Part shown: positions 1-7,177 of the stretch, one piece after another | Layout: each line of letters begins with the position of its first letter | How positions within the stretch are numbered: position 1 is the stretch's first letter | Assembly (NCBI GenBank): GCA_043760535.1 | Contig: JAYUOV010000312.1 | Span: forward strand, 1-24,174 | Origin: JAZKFT01 sp043760535 | GTDB taxonomy: Bacteria; Bacteroidota; Bacteroidia; Chitinophagales; Chitinophagaceae | Direction: 5' to 3' | DNA: 24,174 nt | Translations under genes and position numbers: made by a program | Notes under the pieces: model-generated | Database searches by the model: none | What the model was told of the DNA's origin: nothing | What the model saw: only the letters and a program-made list of their open reading frames with translations

Positions 1-2
1 AG

Positions 3-92
3 CTTCTAGCGAAGTATATACGGGTTCACCAATTGCCGAAGCAAACATATAAAATTGTTTGCCGAATGTTTGGAATTAAACGGTATAACTGA
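3..92 (+). CDS. possible 3' end of a gene entering from the left edge
   Basis: One plus-strand frame is open from the window edge to a TGA at 90-92 and would give a basic C-terminal tail ending in FGIKRYN. A second plus frame is open from 2 to a TAA at 50-52, and a minus-strand frame starting with ATG at 48 is open to the edge. The three cannot be separated from so little sequence, and none is recognisable. The longest is reported here as a placeholder only. Confidence 0.2.
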   Translation, partial: LLAKYIRVHQLPKQTYKIVCRMFGIKRYN

Positions 93-143
93 AAGGGCGT
101 AACTATTACGTAATGTAATTTAGTTTGCCAATTTTTTTGTTCC

Positions 144-222
144 GCCCTTTCAGGGCTTGATAGCTTCTATATTTCATGACCCAGGGCGTTACCCTGGGCT
201 ATTTCTTTCGCCCCTTTGGGGC
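144..222. repeat. multi-hairpin intergenic repeat, three GC-rich palindromes
   Basis: Three short stem-loops follow each other in otherwise AT-rich DNA: GCCCT/AGGGC (144-148 and 152-156), CCCAGGG/CCCTGGG (180-186 and 192-198) and GCCCC/GGGGC (210-214 and 218-222). The last is followed by six Ts (223-228), so it could terminate rightward transcription. From memory, similar CAGGG/CCCTG and CCCCTTTGGGG units recur between genes in Bacteroidetes. No transposase is nearby. Between 92 and 615 there is no convincing gene; the rest holds AT-rich sequence and the two repeats listed next. Confidence 0.6.
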
Positions 223-366
223 TTTTTTGAAAAATTTTATAAGTTTAATAATTAATAAATAATTATTAAATAAATAACAAATAGTACTTTAATACACTTG
301 TCATTAGTTCCGCAACTTGCTTGTCAAAGCCCTTCTAATCAATTTGCTATTTAGATCTGCAAGAGG

Positions 367-416
367 CCCTTCGACAAGTTGTAAATCCCGTTTATTATGG
401 GGCTCAGGGTGACAAG
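367..416. repeat. interspersed repeat CCCTTCGACAAG / CTCAGGGTGACA, split in two
   Basis: The two halves CCCTTCGACAAG (367-378) and CTCAGGGTGACAAG (403-416) are usually seen fused as one short interspersed unit in Bacteroidetes intergenic DNA (from memory). Here 24 bases separate them. No gene overlaps this stretch. Confidence 0.4.
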
Positions 417-429
417 CTTAAGTAAACAA

Positions 430-536
430 CATTGATAATGGGATAATGGATAATTGATAATGGAATAATGGATAATGGGGTAATGGATAATGGGATAATG
501 GATAATTGATAATGAAATAATTGATAATGGGTTGTA
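430..536. repeat. degenerate short-period repeat, unit about GATAATGG
   Basis: About a dozen imperfect copies of GATAATGG or ATAATTGATAATGG run head to tail, with 9- to 15-base spacing, ending about 80 bases before the hlyD-like gene. The same words (TAATGGATAATGGG) reappear directly after that gene at 1867-1880. Open frames across it on the minus strand are low-complexity translations of the repeat and are not genes. Confidence 0.75.
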
Positions 537-615
537 ATAGCATTGTATGTGTTTAATGCTTTGATAATAACTAAATATACCACAGGAAATTTCAATAGCT
601 CCACTTTCTGATGAA

Positions 616-1866
616 GTGCAGGAAATTATTAGTAATAGACCTAATTGGATTACCAGAAATGGCATCTTGCTGTTTTTGGTTATTATGTTTGCTATGATAG
701 GGGTTTGTTACTTTATCCGTTACCCTGATGTGGTAATTACTAATGCCAGGCTTACCTCTATTAATGCCCCTAAACCCATTGTAACAATTAATGGCGGCAA
801 AATAATTAAGCTATTGGTTACAGAAAGCCAGGCGGTGAAAGCGGATGATGCTATTGGATATATGGAAAGCACTACCAACCATAGTACCGTATTTGCATTA
901 GCAGCCAGCCTGGATACACTTAGCCATGCATTAACCAGCAACCAAACGGAACAACTCGAAAATACTTTTGATGCATTTTTTTCTGCTGGTTCATTAGGCG
1001 AACTACAGCAGCCGTATCAAATATTTAATCAGGCTTTACTACTATTTAAGGGTTATCTGAGCAATGGGTTTTATATCCGTAAAAAGAAGATGCTGGCAGC
1101 GGACAGGCAATACCTTGATAAATTGCTGGCTAATTTGCAACAGCAAAAAGGATTGCAAACAGAGGATGTAATGCTAAGCGAAAAAACATTTGCGGCCAAT
1201 GAATCTTTAAAACAGGATAAAGTAATTTCTGAATTTGATTACCGGATTGAGAAAAGTAAACTGATTAATAAGCAGCTTAGTATACCGCAAATAAATAGTG
1301 CCATTATTAATAACCAAAGCCAGCAACATGAAAAGGCAAAAGAAATAATGGAGCTTGAAAATACCATCGCACAGCAAAAAGCTATTTTTATGCAGGCAGT
1401 AAATACGCTGCAAAGCCAGGTAGCAGAGTGGTGCCGCAAGTATATTTTAAAAGCTCCGGTGGCTGGCAAAGTAAGTTTCGCCAGTTTTTTGCAGGAAAAT
1501 CAACAATTGTCTGCTAACCAAACCATCTGTTTTATTAATCCTGAAAACAGCAGTTATTACGCAGAGATGACGATACCACAATCTAATTTTGGAAAAATTG
1601 CTGTTGGCCAAACGGTGCTGTTAAAGTTTCCATCCTACCCATTTCAGGAGTTTGGTGCAGTGCAGGGAAAGATTGATTTTATTAGCTGCATACCTACCGA
1701 TAGTGGTTATGCAGCTAAAGTAAGTTTACCCGAAGGGCTGGTTACGAACTACAACAAAAATGTACAGTTTAGAGTTGGCCTTACGGCACAAGGTGAGGTT
1801 ATTACTAAAGATATGCGGCTAACAGATCGCTTCTACTATAGTATTATAGGGCGGGTGAAGAATTAG
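616..1866 (+). CDS. HlyD-family membrane fusion protein, orphan, N-terminus uncertain
   Basis: Periplasmic adaptor of the HlyD type, which normally links an inner-membrane ABC exporter to an outer-membrane channel for peptide or protein export. Visible parts are one transmembrane helix (about residues 15-35), a biotinyl-lipoyl-like strand region, a long helical coiled-coil stretch (about 150-270), the returning lipoyl half (ILKAPVAGKVSF) and a beta-barrel end. The only available start is GTG at 616, with no clear ribosome site. The same frame is open back to 571 and reads APLSDEVQEII across the GTG, which looks like true family sequence, but no ATG exists before triple stops at 562-570. The start may therefore be lost. 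No ABC ATPase or TolC gene is adjacent, so it may be an operon remnant. The family call is firm; whether it works is doubtful. Confidence 0.8.
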   Translation: MQEIISNRPNWITRNGILLFLVIMFAMIGVCYFIRYPDVVITNARLTSINAPKPIVTINGGKIIKLLVTESQAVKADDAIGYMESTTNHSTVFALAASLDTLSHALTSNQTEQLENTFDAFFSAGSLGELQQPYQIFNQALLLFKGYLSNGFYIRKKKMLAADRQYLDKLLANLQQQKGLQTEDVMLSEKTFAANESLKQDKVISEFDYRIEKSKLINKQLSIPQINSAIINNQSQQHEKAKEIMELENTIAQQKAIFMQAVNTLQSQVAEWCRKYILKAPVAGKVSFASFLQENQQLSANQTICFINPENSSYYAEMTIPQSNFGKIAVGQTVLLKFPSYPFQEFGAVQGKIDFISCIPTDSGYAAKVSLPEGLVTNYNKNVQFRVGLTAQGEVITKDMRLTDRFYYSIIGRVKN

Positions 1867-2029
1867 TAATGGATAATGGGTATGGCTTCAGCTTTTGCAT
1901 TCTTTTAAATATATGGTTATATAGAATCAATCAAGTAACAGCAAGGCACAGGAAGCCCGCCCACAAACCCATACCTCATTCCTGCGCCAATAAAATGCCC
2001 AAATAAAGTAATGAAACACTGTACCGCTG

Positions 2030-2130
2030 CGTAAGGGATTGCAGTGGAAATCTTTTTTTGGCCTTGGCTTTCGGCCAAAAAAAATTGTAACGGAAAGCCC
2101 GACCCGGCCCTGTATTTTGGCCGGGTTACG
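2030..2130. repeat. composite palindromic repeat between convergent genes
   Basis: Contains two stem-loops with equal 9-base loops: 2053-2083 (see terminator) and ACCCGGCC (2102-2109) with GGCCGGGT (2119-2126). Flanking words GGATTGCAGTGGAAA and TTGTAACGGAAAGCCC are imperfect copies of each other. From memory, such words recur between genes in this group of bacteria. The 240-base minus-strand open frame over the region is explained by the repeat. The rest of the gap from 1867 to 2162 shows nothing else. Confidence 0.5.
2053..2083. terminator. bidirectional hairpin between hlyD-like gene and accC
   Basis: Perfect 11-bp stem TTTTTTTGGCC/GGCCAAAAAAA with a 9-base loop. Each strand reads A-run, GC core, T-run, the usual shape of a two-way intrinsic terminator, and it sits between two convergent genes. 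Confidence 0.6.
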
Positions 2131-2162
2131 CCCTAATTTATACATCCGCCCAATGAAACTCA

Positions 2163-3500
2163 TCATTTCAATTCAAAACTTTCTAAAAATTTGGTATTAA
2201 AATCACCCTTTCTAAACTGCTCATTTTTCATGAGTTGTAAATGGAAAGGGATGGTAGTTTTTACACCTTCAATTACATATTCACTCAGGGCACGGTACAT
2301 GGTGTCGAGGGCTTCTTCACGGGTTTGGGCAGTGGCTATCAGCTTACCAATCATACTATCATAATAAGGCGGAATGGTGTAGCCTGCGTACACATGGCTA
2401 TCTACCCGTACGCCGTGGCCGCCGGGTGTGTGCAGCACGGTTATTTTTCCCGGACTTGGTCTAAAATCATTGTAAGGATCTTCGGCATTAATACGGCACT
2501 CAATTGCATGCATGGTAGGCTCGTAATTTTTACCGCTAATGGCAATGCCGGCCGCTATTTTTATCTGCTCTTTTATGAGGTCGAAACTGATAACTTCTTC
2601 GGTTACGCAATGCTCTACCTGAATCCTCGTGTTCATTTCCATAAAGTAGAAGTTGCGGTGTTTATCCACCAAAAATTCTACTGTACCTACGCCTTCGTAG
2701 TTAATGCATGCACCGGCTTTAATGGCGGCATCACCCATTGCCTGCCTCAGTTCCGGTGTCATAAAAGGGCTTGGGCTTTCTTCCACCAGCTTTTGGTGCC
2801 TACGTTGTATACTGCAATCCCTTTCGCTAAGATGGGCTACCGTGCCAAACTGATCTCCAGCTATTTGAATTTCAATGTGCCTCGGTTCTTCCACAAATTT
2901 TTCCATGTAAATACCATCGTTTTTAAACGAGGCAGCAGCTTCCTGCTTGGCGGTGTTGAAGGCTTTTTCCATTTCTTCTTCACTCCAAACTACCCTCATG
3001 CCCTTACCGCCGCCACCGGCTGTGGCTTTTAGTATTACTGGGTAGCCTACAATCTTGGCACTTTCATTGGCATGTTCTATACTTTCCAGCAAACCTTTTA
3101 CGCCGGGCACTACAGGTACGCCGGCCTTTATCATAGTTTCTTTGGCTGTAACCTTGTCGCCCATGGCGTTAATCATGCTTGGCGTTGGGCCTATAAATTT
3201 AATGCCATGGCTGGCACATATTTCAGCAAACCGTGCATTTTCTGCTAAAAAACCATAGCCGGGATGAATGGCATCGGCATTGGTAATTTCGGCCGCCGCC
3301 ATAATGTGCGGTATGTTCAGGTAGCTTTCGCTGCTTTGTGGTTTACCGATGCAAACGGCCTCATCGGCAAATTTTACGTGCAACGAATCTTTGTCGGCAG
3401 TGGAGTAAACAGCCACCGTTTTAATACCCATCTCACGGCAGGTACGGATAACACGAAGGGCTATTTCGCCACGGTTGGCAATAAGTATTTTTTTAAACAT
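2163..3500 (-). CDS. accC: acetyl-CoA carboxylase, biotin carboxylase subunit
   Basis: ATP-dependent carboxylation of biotin on AccB, the first half-reaction of acetyl-CoA carboxylase in fatty acid synthesis; cytoplasmic. The 445 residues match the family's usual length. The N-terminal domain opens with MFKKILIANRGEIALRV, the ATP-grasp glycine loop AGGGGKGM is at about 161-168, HQKLVEESPSP at 235-245, and EMNTRIQVEH in the active-site region. The start at 3500 was chosen over an upstream ATG at 3554 because the extra 18 residues translate a TGCAAAT-type repeat and family members begin at MFKK. The residue after QVEH is Cys where Pro is common. It is downstream of accB on the same strand, but about 645 bp away because of an inserted pseudogene. 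accA and accD are not in the window. Confidence 0.97.
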   Translation of the reverse strand: MFKKILIANRGEIALRVIRTCREMGIKTVAVYSTADKDSLHVKFADEAVCIGKPQSSESYLNIPHIMAAAEITNADAIHPGYGFLAENARFAEICASHGIKFIGPTPSMINAMGDKVTAKETMIKAGVPVVPGVKGLLESIEHANESAKIVGYPVILKATAGGGGKGMRVVWSEEEMEKAFNTAKQEAAASFKNDGIYMEKFVEEPRHIEIQIAGDQFGTVAHLSERDCSIQRRHQKLVEESPSPFMTPELRQAMGDAAIKAGACINYEGVGTVEFLVDKHRNFYFMEMNTRIQVEHCVTEEVISFDLIKEQIKIAAGIAISGKNYEPTMHAIECRINAEDPYNDFRPSPGKITVLHTPGGHGVRVDSHVYAGYTIPPYYDSMIGKLIATAQTREEALDTMYRALSEYVIEGVKTTIPFHLQLMKNEQFRKGDFNTKFLESFELK

Positions 3501-3510
3501 ATTCTTAATG

Positions 3511-3572
3511 TGAAAATGTGCAAATATGCAAATGTGCAAATGACCCAAAATCAAAAATGCAAAATTGCAAAT
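3511..3572. repeat. degenerate repeat, unit about TGCAAAT, upstream of accC
   Basis: Repeated TGCAAAT and TGTGCAAATATGCAAATG words begin 10 bases before the accC start. On the transcribed strand this reads as a series of ATTTGCAC words, giving several TTTG motifs at roughly regular spacing. Confidence 0.65.
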
Positions 3573-3612
3573 CTGCTGATAAGCGAATTAAAAGTTCTAA
3601 ATAGATTTATAA

Positions 3613-4005
3613 TTAGAAAAGAAACAAACTTAAAAAATAGCTCAAAGGTGTTTTTCTTTTAGCGGTTGATATAATACTGCCCAAAATTTTACCTAAAGTT
3701 TCCAGTTTCTCAGCCATGCCAATTGGCTTTGGATATTGTGCTGCATTCTCATAAAGAATCAACCAATATTGTGTTTCTTCAGCTTCTTTTAAAGCAATTT
3801 TTATTTAGTGTATAAAGTGGGCTTTAGTTACGGGGTTTTGTGCTTCCATAGAATTGGTTCCTACAGAAGTACCCGACCTTAATAATTGCCTTGAAAGGAT
3901 GTATTTCTTTTGGGCGTCAAACTCCTTGCAGTAATTGATAATGGCTAATTAGAACTCAATCGAAAGTTTTATTAGTGGATTGCTATCTATCAGTTCCTTT
4001 CTCAT
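3613..4005 (-). pseudogene. four-helix-bundle protein (23S rRNA intervening-sequence type), two in-frame stops
   Basis: Read on the minus strand from ATG at 4005, a single frame gives a near-complete member of the four-helix-bundle family related to proteins encoded in 23S rRNA intervening sequences. Recognisable blocks are YILSRQLLRSGTSVGTNSMEA, IALKEAEETQYWLIL and MAEKLETLGKILGSI. Two TAA codons interrupt it at codon 19 (3949-3951) and codon 67 (3805-3807), with no frameshift, and the natural stop is at 3613-3615 (131 codons). Intact relatives are about 115-130 residues; their role is poorly known. It lies between accB and accC, flanked on both sides by short degenerate repeats, which suggests insertion into that operon followed by decay. 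The reading frame is clear; loss of function is inferred from the stops. Confidence 0.85.
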
Positions 4006-4044
4006 AAGGCTTATATTATTTACCAGTTGAAAAATTACTTAGTT

Positions 4045-4132
4045 GACCATCTGTACATCTTCCCCATTTGTCCATCTGTCTATCCCTTCATTTGTCCATT
4101 TCCGCATTTGTCCATCTGTCCATTTTCTTAAT
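4045..4132. repeat. degenerate repeat, unit about CATTTGTCCATCTGTC
   Basis: Six or more imperfect copies of CATTTGTCCATCTGTC lie between the accB stop and the start of the four-helix-bundle pseudogene. The unit differs from the one on the accC side (TGCAAAT). No gene is present in the overlap. Confidence 0.7.
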
Positions 4133-4145
4133 TTTCGCATTGGTT

Positions 4146-4622
4146 CTAAGAAGGATCTACAAGGAACAACGGCTGATCGTACTCTACCGGCGAAGCATCT
4201 TCTACCAGTACTTTTACCACCTTTCCTTTTACTTCACTTTCTATCTCATTAAAAAGTTTCATGGCTTCTATAATGCACACCACTTTACCAGTTTCTACCT
4301 CGGTACCTACTTCGGCAAACATGGGTTTATCTGGCGTGGAGCGACGATAGAACGTGCCAATCATCGGGCTTTTAATGGTAATGAGGTTGTCAACTGCCTT
4401 GGGGCCCTCGTCCTTTGCGGCCGGGGCTGATGGACTTGCGGCCGATGGAGCAGGCATTTGTGGTTGCGGTGCATACACGGGTTGCGGTGCACTTACATAC
4501 GTTTGTACCACTTCCTCTTTCTGCTTAATGGTAATTTTTAAATCTTGTTCTTCAATACTGATTTCGGAAATGTTGGTCTTATTGATAATCTTGACCAATT
4601 CCTGAATTTGTTTAATGTCCAT
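4146..4622 (-). CDS. accB: acetyl-CoA carboxylase, biotin carboxyl carrier protein
   Basis: Carries the biotin that AccC carboxylates and that the carboxyltransferase then uses to make malonyl-CoA. At 158 residues it has normal BCCP size. Residues 1-40 form the N-terminal helical segment, 41-75 an Ala/Pro-rich linker, and 80-156 the biotinyl domain. The biotin site is EAMK at 119-122, so Lys122 is the predicted modified residue. The domain begins with the usual SPMIGTFY. The start at 4622 agrees with the family's N-terminus (MDIKQIQELVKII). It lies downstream of efp with a 189-bp gap that holds a terminator-like hairpin, so it may be transcribed partly on its own. Confidence 0.97.
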   Translation of the reverse strand: MDIKQIQELVKIINKTNISEISIEEQDLKITIKQKEEVVQTYVSAPQPVYAPQPQMPAPSAASPSAPAAKDEGPKAVDNLITIKSPMIGTFYRRSTPDKPMFAEVGTEVETGKVVCIIEAMKLFNEIESEVKGKVVKVLVEDASPVEYDQPLFLVDPS

Positions 4623-4745
4623 ATTGGTAGCGGTTAAAGTTTAATAATGATTAACCTGAAAATAAATAGCGGCTATAAGGTAGGGGCAGCAAAATAAGCA
4701 ACTGCTTTGGATTTTATTAGCTTTTTATGTGGGTTTGCTCTAAAA

Positions 4746-4779
4746 TAAAAAATTGGATAACTGTTCTTCAATTATCCAA
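4746..4779 (-). terminator. intrinsic terminator-like hairpin after efp
   Basis: Inverted repeat TTGGATAA (4753-4760) and TTATCCAA (4772-4779). In the minus-strand transcript leaving efp the stem is followed by a U-rich run (4752 down to 4742). The stem is AT-rich, so termination may be partial, allowing read-through into accB. Confidence 0.5.
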
Positions 4780-4811
4780 CTCCATATAAAACTTGTAAAA
4801 ATCAGGTTCGT

Positions 4812-5384
4812 TTATGCATGATCTTTTACTCTTTCTACGTATTCGCCATTAGAAGTGTTAATGCGAATGTATTCGCCTTCGTTTACAAATAAAGGCACGT
4901 TTACAGTAGCACCTGTTTCTATGGTGGCTGGTTTAAGTGTACGGGTTGCAGTATCGCCCCTCATGCCCGGTTCGCTGTAGGTTACCAATACCACTATTTT
5001 TTCGGGTAGCTCTACGCTCATTGGTAGCTCAGTTTCCATATTTACAAGCATGGTAACTTCTAAGCCATCTTTTAAAAATTTAGGTGCATTTACCATGTTT
5101 TCGGGCAGGGTTATTTGCTCAAAAGTTTCCTGCTGCATAAAGTTGTAGCCATTCTCATCTTTGTATAAAAACTGATAGTTGTGGCGTTCTACCCTTACTG
5201 GAAACACACTGTCTCCACTATTCCATGTTTTTTCGATAGAGCGATTATTATCTACGCCTGTAAGCTTAGCCCATACTTTGGCCGCAGCACGGGCTGTTTT
5301 ATTTTCGCCAAAATCTACCACTTTATACAAGCTGCCATCCAATTTAATAATGAGGCCTTTGCCGATGTCTGAAGTACTTGCCAT
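4812..5384 (-). CDS. efp: translation elongation factor P
   Basis: Binds stalled ribosomes and promotes peptide bond formation at proline runs. At 190 residues it has the family's length and three-domain layout: KOW-like domain I (1-65), the OB domain II with ETFEQITLPE, and domain III ending in GEYVERVKDHA with the signature GDTATRTLKPATIETGATV. The tip loop of domain I, where many family members have KPGKG with a modified Lys (Lys34 in E. coli), here reads GENKTARAAAKVW. Lys29 is the nearest candidate, and no EpmA, EpmB or EarP gene is in the window. It is the first gene of efp-accB-accC, with a good promoter 115 bases upstream. The start at 5384 fits family alignments (MASTSDIGKG). Confidence 0.96.
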   Translation of the reverse strand: MASTSDIGKGLIIKLDGSLYKVVDFGENKTARAAAKVWAKLTGVDNNRSIEKTWNSGDSVFPVRVERHNYQFLYKDENGYNFMQQETFEQITLPENMVNAPKFLKDGLEVTMLVNMETELPMSVELPEKIVVLVTYSEPGMRGDTATRTLKPATIETGATVNVPLFVNEGEYIRINTSNGEYVERVKDHA

Positions 5385-5394
5385 ACCAATTACA

Positions 5395-5425
5395 ATTTAC
5401 GATTTTAAGAATTACGATTTTAATA
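5395..5425. repeat. short degenerate repeat, unit about TTACGATTTTAA, upstream of efp
   Basis: Two close copies (TTTACGATTTTAAG and ATTACGATTTTAAT) lie just before the efp start, inside the predicted 5' untranslated region. Confidence 0.45.
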
Positions 5426-5498
5426 AGTGCTGATGTGCTTTGTACCATCTTGTACGCTTGCTAAACTAATTAGGCACATTAAGCATTTTATAAAGTTG

Positions 5499-5529
5499 CA
5501 AAGATAGGGGGCTATGCCGAAAAGCAAAA
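5499..5529 (-). promoter_or_regulatory. Bacteroidetes-type promoter for efp-accB-accC
   Basis: On the minus strand TTTG (5529-5526) is followed after exactly 19 bases by TATCTTTG (5506-5499). This matches the known Bacteroidetes sigma-ABfr consensus TTTG-N19-TAnnTTTG. Initiation would fall near 5493, leaving a leader of about 110 bases before efp. Confidence 0.65.
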
Positions 5530-5652
5530 TGCTTTAAGATTTGGGCAAATTGGAAACAGCCATACTTGTGTTTATCCGGAGGTTTTGCAAATCAAAATGA
5601 AAAAAAACTTCGTATGTTCCTTGCTCTTAGTTTTAAAAATTATCCATTATTT

Positions 5653-5660
5653 TAGCTTTG
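5653..5660 (+). promoter_or_regulatory. candidate -7 element TAGCTTTG, two bases before an ATG
   Basis: Matches TAnnTTTG exactly and ends two bases before the ATG of the thioredoxin-like pseudogene, implying a leaderless transcript. No clear TTTG lies 19 bases upstream. Confidence 0.35.
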
Positions 5661-5662
5661 TT

Positions 5663-6166
5663 ATGAAACAATACAGCATTTTACTCTCCATCATTATATT
5701 GTGCCAGATAACGTCAACCACTTTTTCTCAATCGGATTCTATTCCTTTATACCGGTAATTTCCTACTGTTCCGGCGTTTAAACTAATGAAAACAGACAGT
5801 AGCACTTTTGTAATGAGTGAATCTGCTAAGAAAAAAAAGCCAACGGTGATCATTGTGTTTAGCCCTACCTGCGGCCATTGCCAGCATCAGGCCGAAGAAA
5901 TAACTAGCCACATGCAAGCTTTAAAAGATATAAACTTTCTCTTTTGCACCGCATACCCTATGCCAGACATGAGAGAATTTATAAGCCATTATGGATTAGA
6001 AAAGTTTCCAAATATTACAGCAGCCCACGATTATGGGTTCATGCTCAATACATTTTACAAAATCAATAGCCTGCCGGGCATATTTGTGTACGATAAAAAA
6101 GGCAAACTAAAGACACGATTTGAAACAAACGTAACTGCACAAAATTTAGTGGATGCTATTAAGTAA
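5663..6166 (+). pseudogene. exported thioredoxin-fold protein with a nonsense codon after the signal peptide
   Basis: From ATG at 5663 the frame gives a signal peptide (MKQYSILLSIIILCQITSTTFSQ), then SDSIPLYR, then TAA at 5756-5758 (codon 32), and continues in the same frame as FPTVPAFKLM into a thioredoxin fold. The active site CGHC is in SPTCGHCQHQAEE, and the cis-proline region is INSLPGIFVYDKKGKL. Without the stop it would be a 167-residue periplasmic redox protein of the TlpA/ResA type. Reinitiation at ATG 5786 would give a 126-residue cytoplasmic form lacking export. Sequence after the stop still looks constrained, so the mutation is recent, a sequencing error, or tolerated. It stands alone, convergent with the XRE-S24 gene. 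Confidence 0.75.
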
Positions 6167-6337
6167 TGATAGGATTGGTAATTGTTTTTAGTAGTAGTTA
6201 TAAAGGATAATACCTACAAATCCGTAAAGCGTTGTTACAACGCAATTGTGATACTTTTTACTTGTTTTTATATATTGCCAACAAAAAAAAATCTTTTTCC
6301 AGTAGTAATGATGCAGGTAGTTCAAGATTGTAATTCA

Positions 6338-7090
6338 TTATGCCATCCTGCCCTTTAAATTGGTAACATGTGTTTGTAAAGTAGTTACCACATTGGCTAA
6401 GTGGTTAACATCAAAACTTGGTCGGCCACTTGGTTTACTAATAATAAATTGTGTTTTCCAAAACTCCATTACATCTTCTGCATTTACATTATATGGGGCG
6501 TAGGCAGGATTATCGCTTATAAGCGTTAGTTGCTTTTTACTACGGCCACTTTTTTCTACTCTTTTATATACAATGCCCTCTAATTTGCTAATTATAATAT
6601 AGGTATCATTAGCTTTTACATCTTCCATATTCTGCACTTTTTCGCCCACAATAATGCTGCCACTTGGTGTGGGTAGCATACTGTCGCCCAAAATTTCGAA
6701 AGCCCTGTAATTACCGGGGCTGAGCATAGGCAGTGTAAAAGTATTCAGCTCGTCTATAAAGCCAGGATCGCTGTACCCACTCATATAACCGGCAGCTGCT
6801 TTTATAGGTACCAGATGAATAACACCAGCTCTATCTTCACCAAGCTTGGCCTGGCGACGCTTTTGTAAATAACCAAGTTTACTTTCGGTAAGGTCGTTAA
6901 AAAGAAAATCTTCTAACGACAACTTAAACATGTCGCAGATTACTTGCATTACTTCGAGGCGTGGTTCGGCACGTTCTTCTTCGTAAGCACCTACTAACGA
7001 GCGTTTAATCCCCAGCACTTCTGCCATTTCTTCTTGTGTAAATCCTTTTTGTTTGCGAAGGTATTTGAGGTTTTGTCCGGCTTGGCTCAT
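6338..7090 (-). CDS. XRE-type HTH regulator with LexA/CI-like S24 domain
   Basis: DNA-binding repressor of 250 residues. Residues 6-62 form the helix-turn-helix (LRKQKGFTQEEMAEVLGIKRS), and about 90-215 the S24 peptidase-like domain. The parts needed for self-cleavage are visible: an Ala-Gly bond at 100-101 (KAAAGYMSGY), the nucleophile Ser137 in GDSM, and the general-base Lys176 in VYKRV. By analogy with LexA and phage CI it could be inactivated by autoproteolysis in stress. A helical C-terminal extension (about 225-250) may aid oligomerisation. There are no phage genes nearby, so a host stress regulator is more likely than a prophage repressor. The gene is divergent from the thioesterase across a 212-bp gap and may act there. 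Targets are unknown. Confidence 0.9.
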   Translation of the reverse strand: MSQAGQNLKYLRKQKGFTQEEMAEVLGIKRSLVGAYEEERAEPRLEVMQVICDMFKLSLEDFLFNDLTESKLGYLQKRRQAKLGEDRAGVIHLVPIKAAAGYMSGYSDPGFIDELNTFTLPMLSPGNYRAFEILGDSMLPTPSGSIIVGEKVQNMEDVKANDTYIIISKLEGIVYKRVEKSGRSKKQLTLISDNPAYAPYNVNAEDVMEFWKTQFIISKPSGRPSFDVNHLANVVTTLQTHVTNLKGRMA

Positions 7091-7177
7091 GGCTAATAGG
7101 TTTAGTTTGTGGCTAAATTAGTTAGTTAACGGGATACAGAAAAAATTATTTTTATACTGTTGGAAATAAATAGCAAC

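Noticed and set aside
351..665. 104- and 66-residue minus-strand open frames
   Set aside because: Translations of the GATAATGG repeat (runs of HYPIIHYP), low complexity.
1927..2166. 79-residue minus-strand open frame
   Set aside because: It lies across the hairpin repeat at 2030-2130 and its sequence is explained by the repeat; no signal, domain or gene-like context.
2241..3032. 263-residue plus-strand open frame
   Set aside because: Exactly antisense to accC, which is certain.
3613..6166. TAA read as a sense codon in this organism
   Set aside because: Clearly intact genes such as efp, the HMA genes and the Smr protein end in TAA at the expected length, so TAA is a normal stop.
6229..6243. 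GCGTTG/CAACGC hairpin as terminator
   Set aside because: Stem of six pairs with a three-base loop and no T-run on either side; too weak to call.
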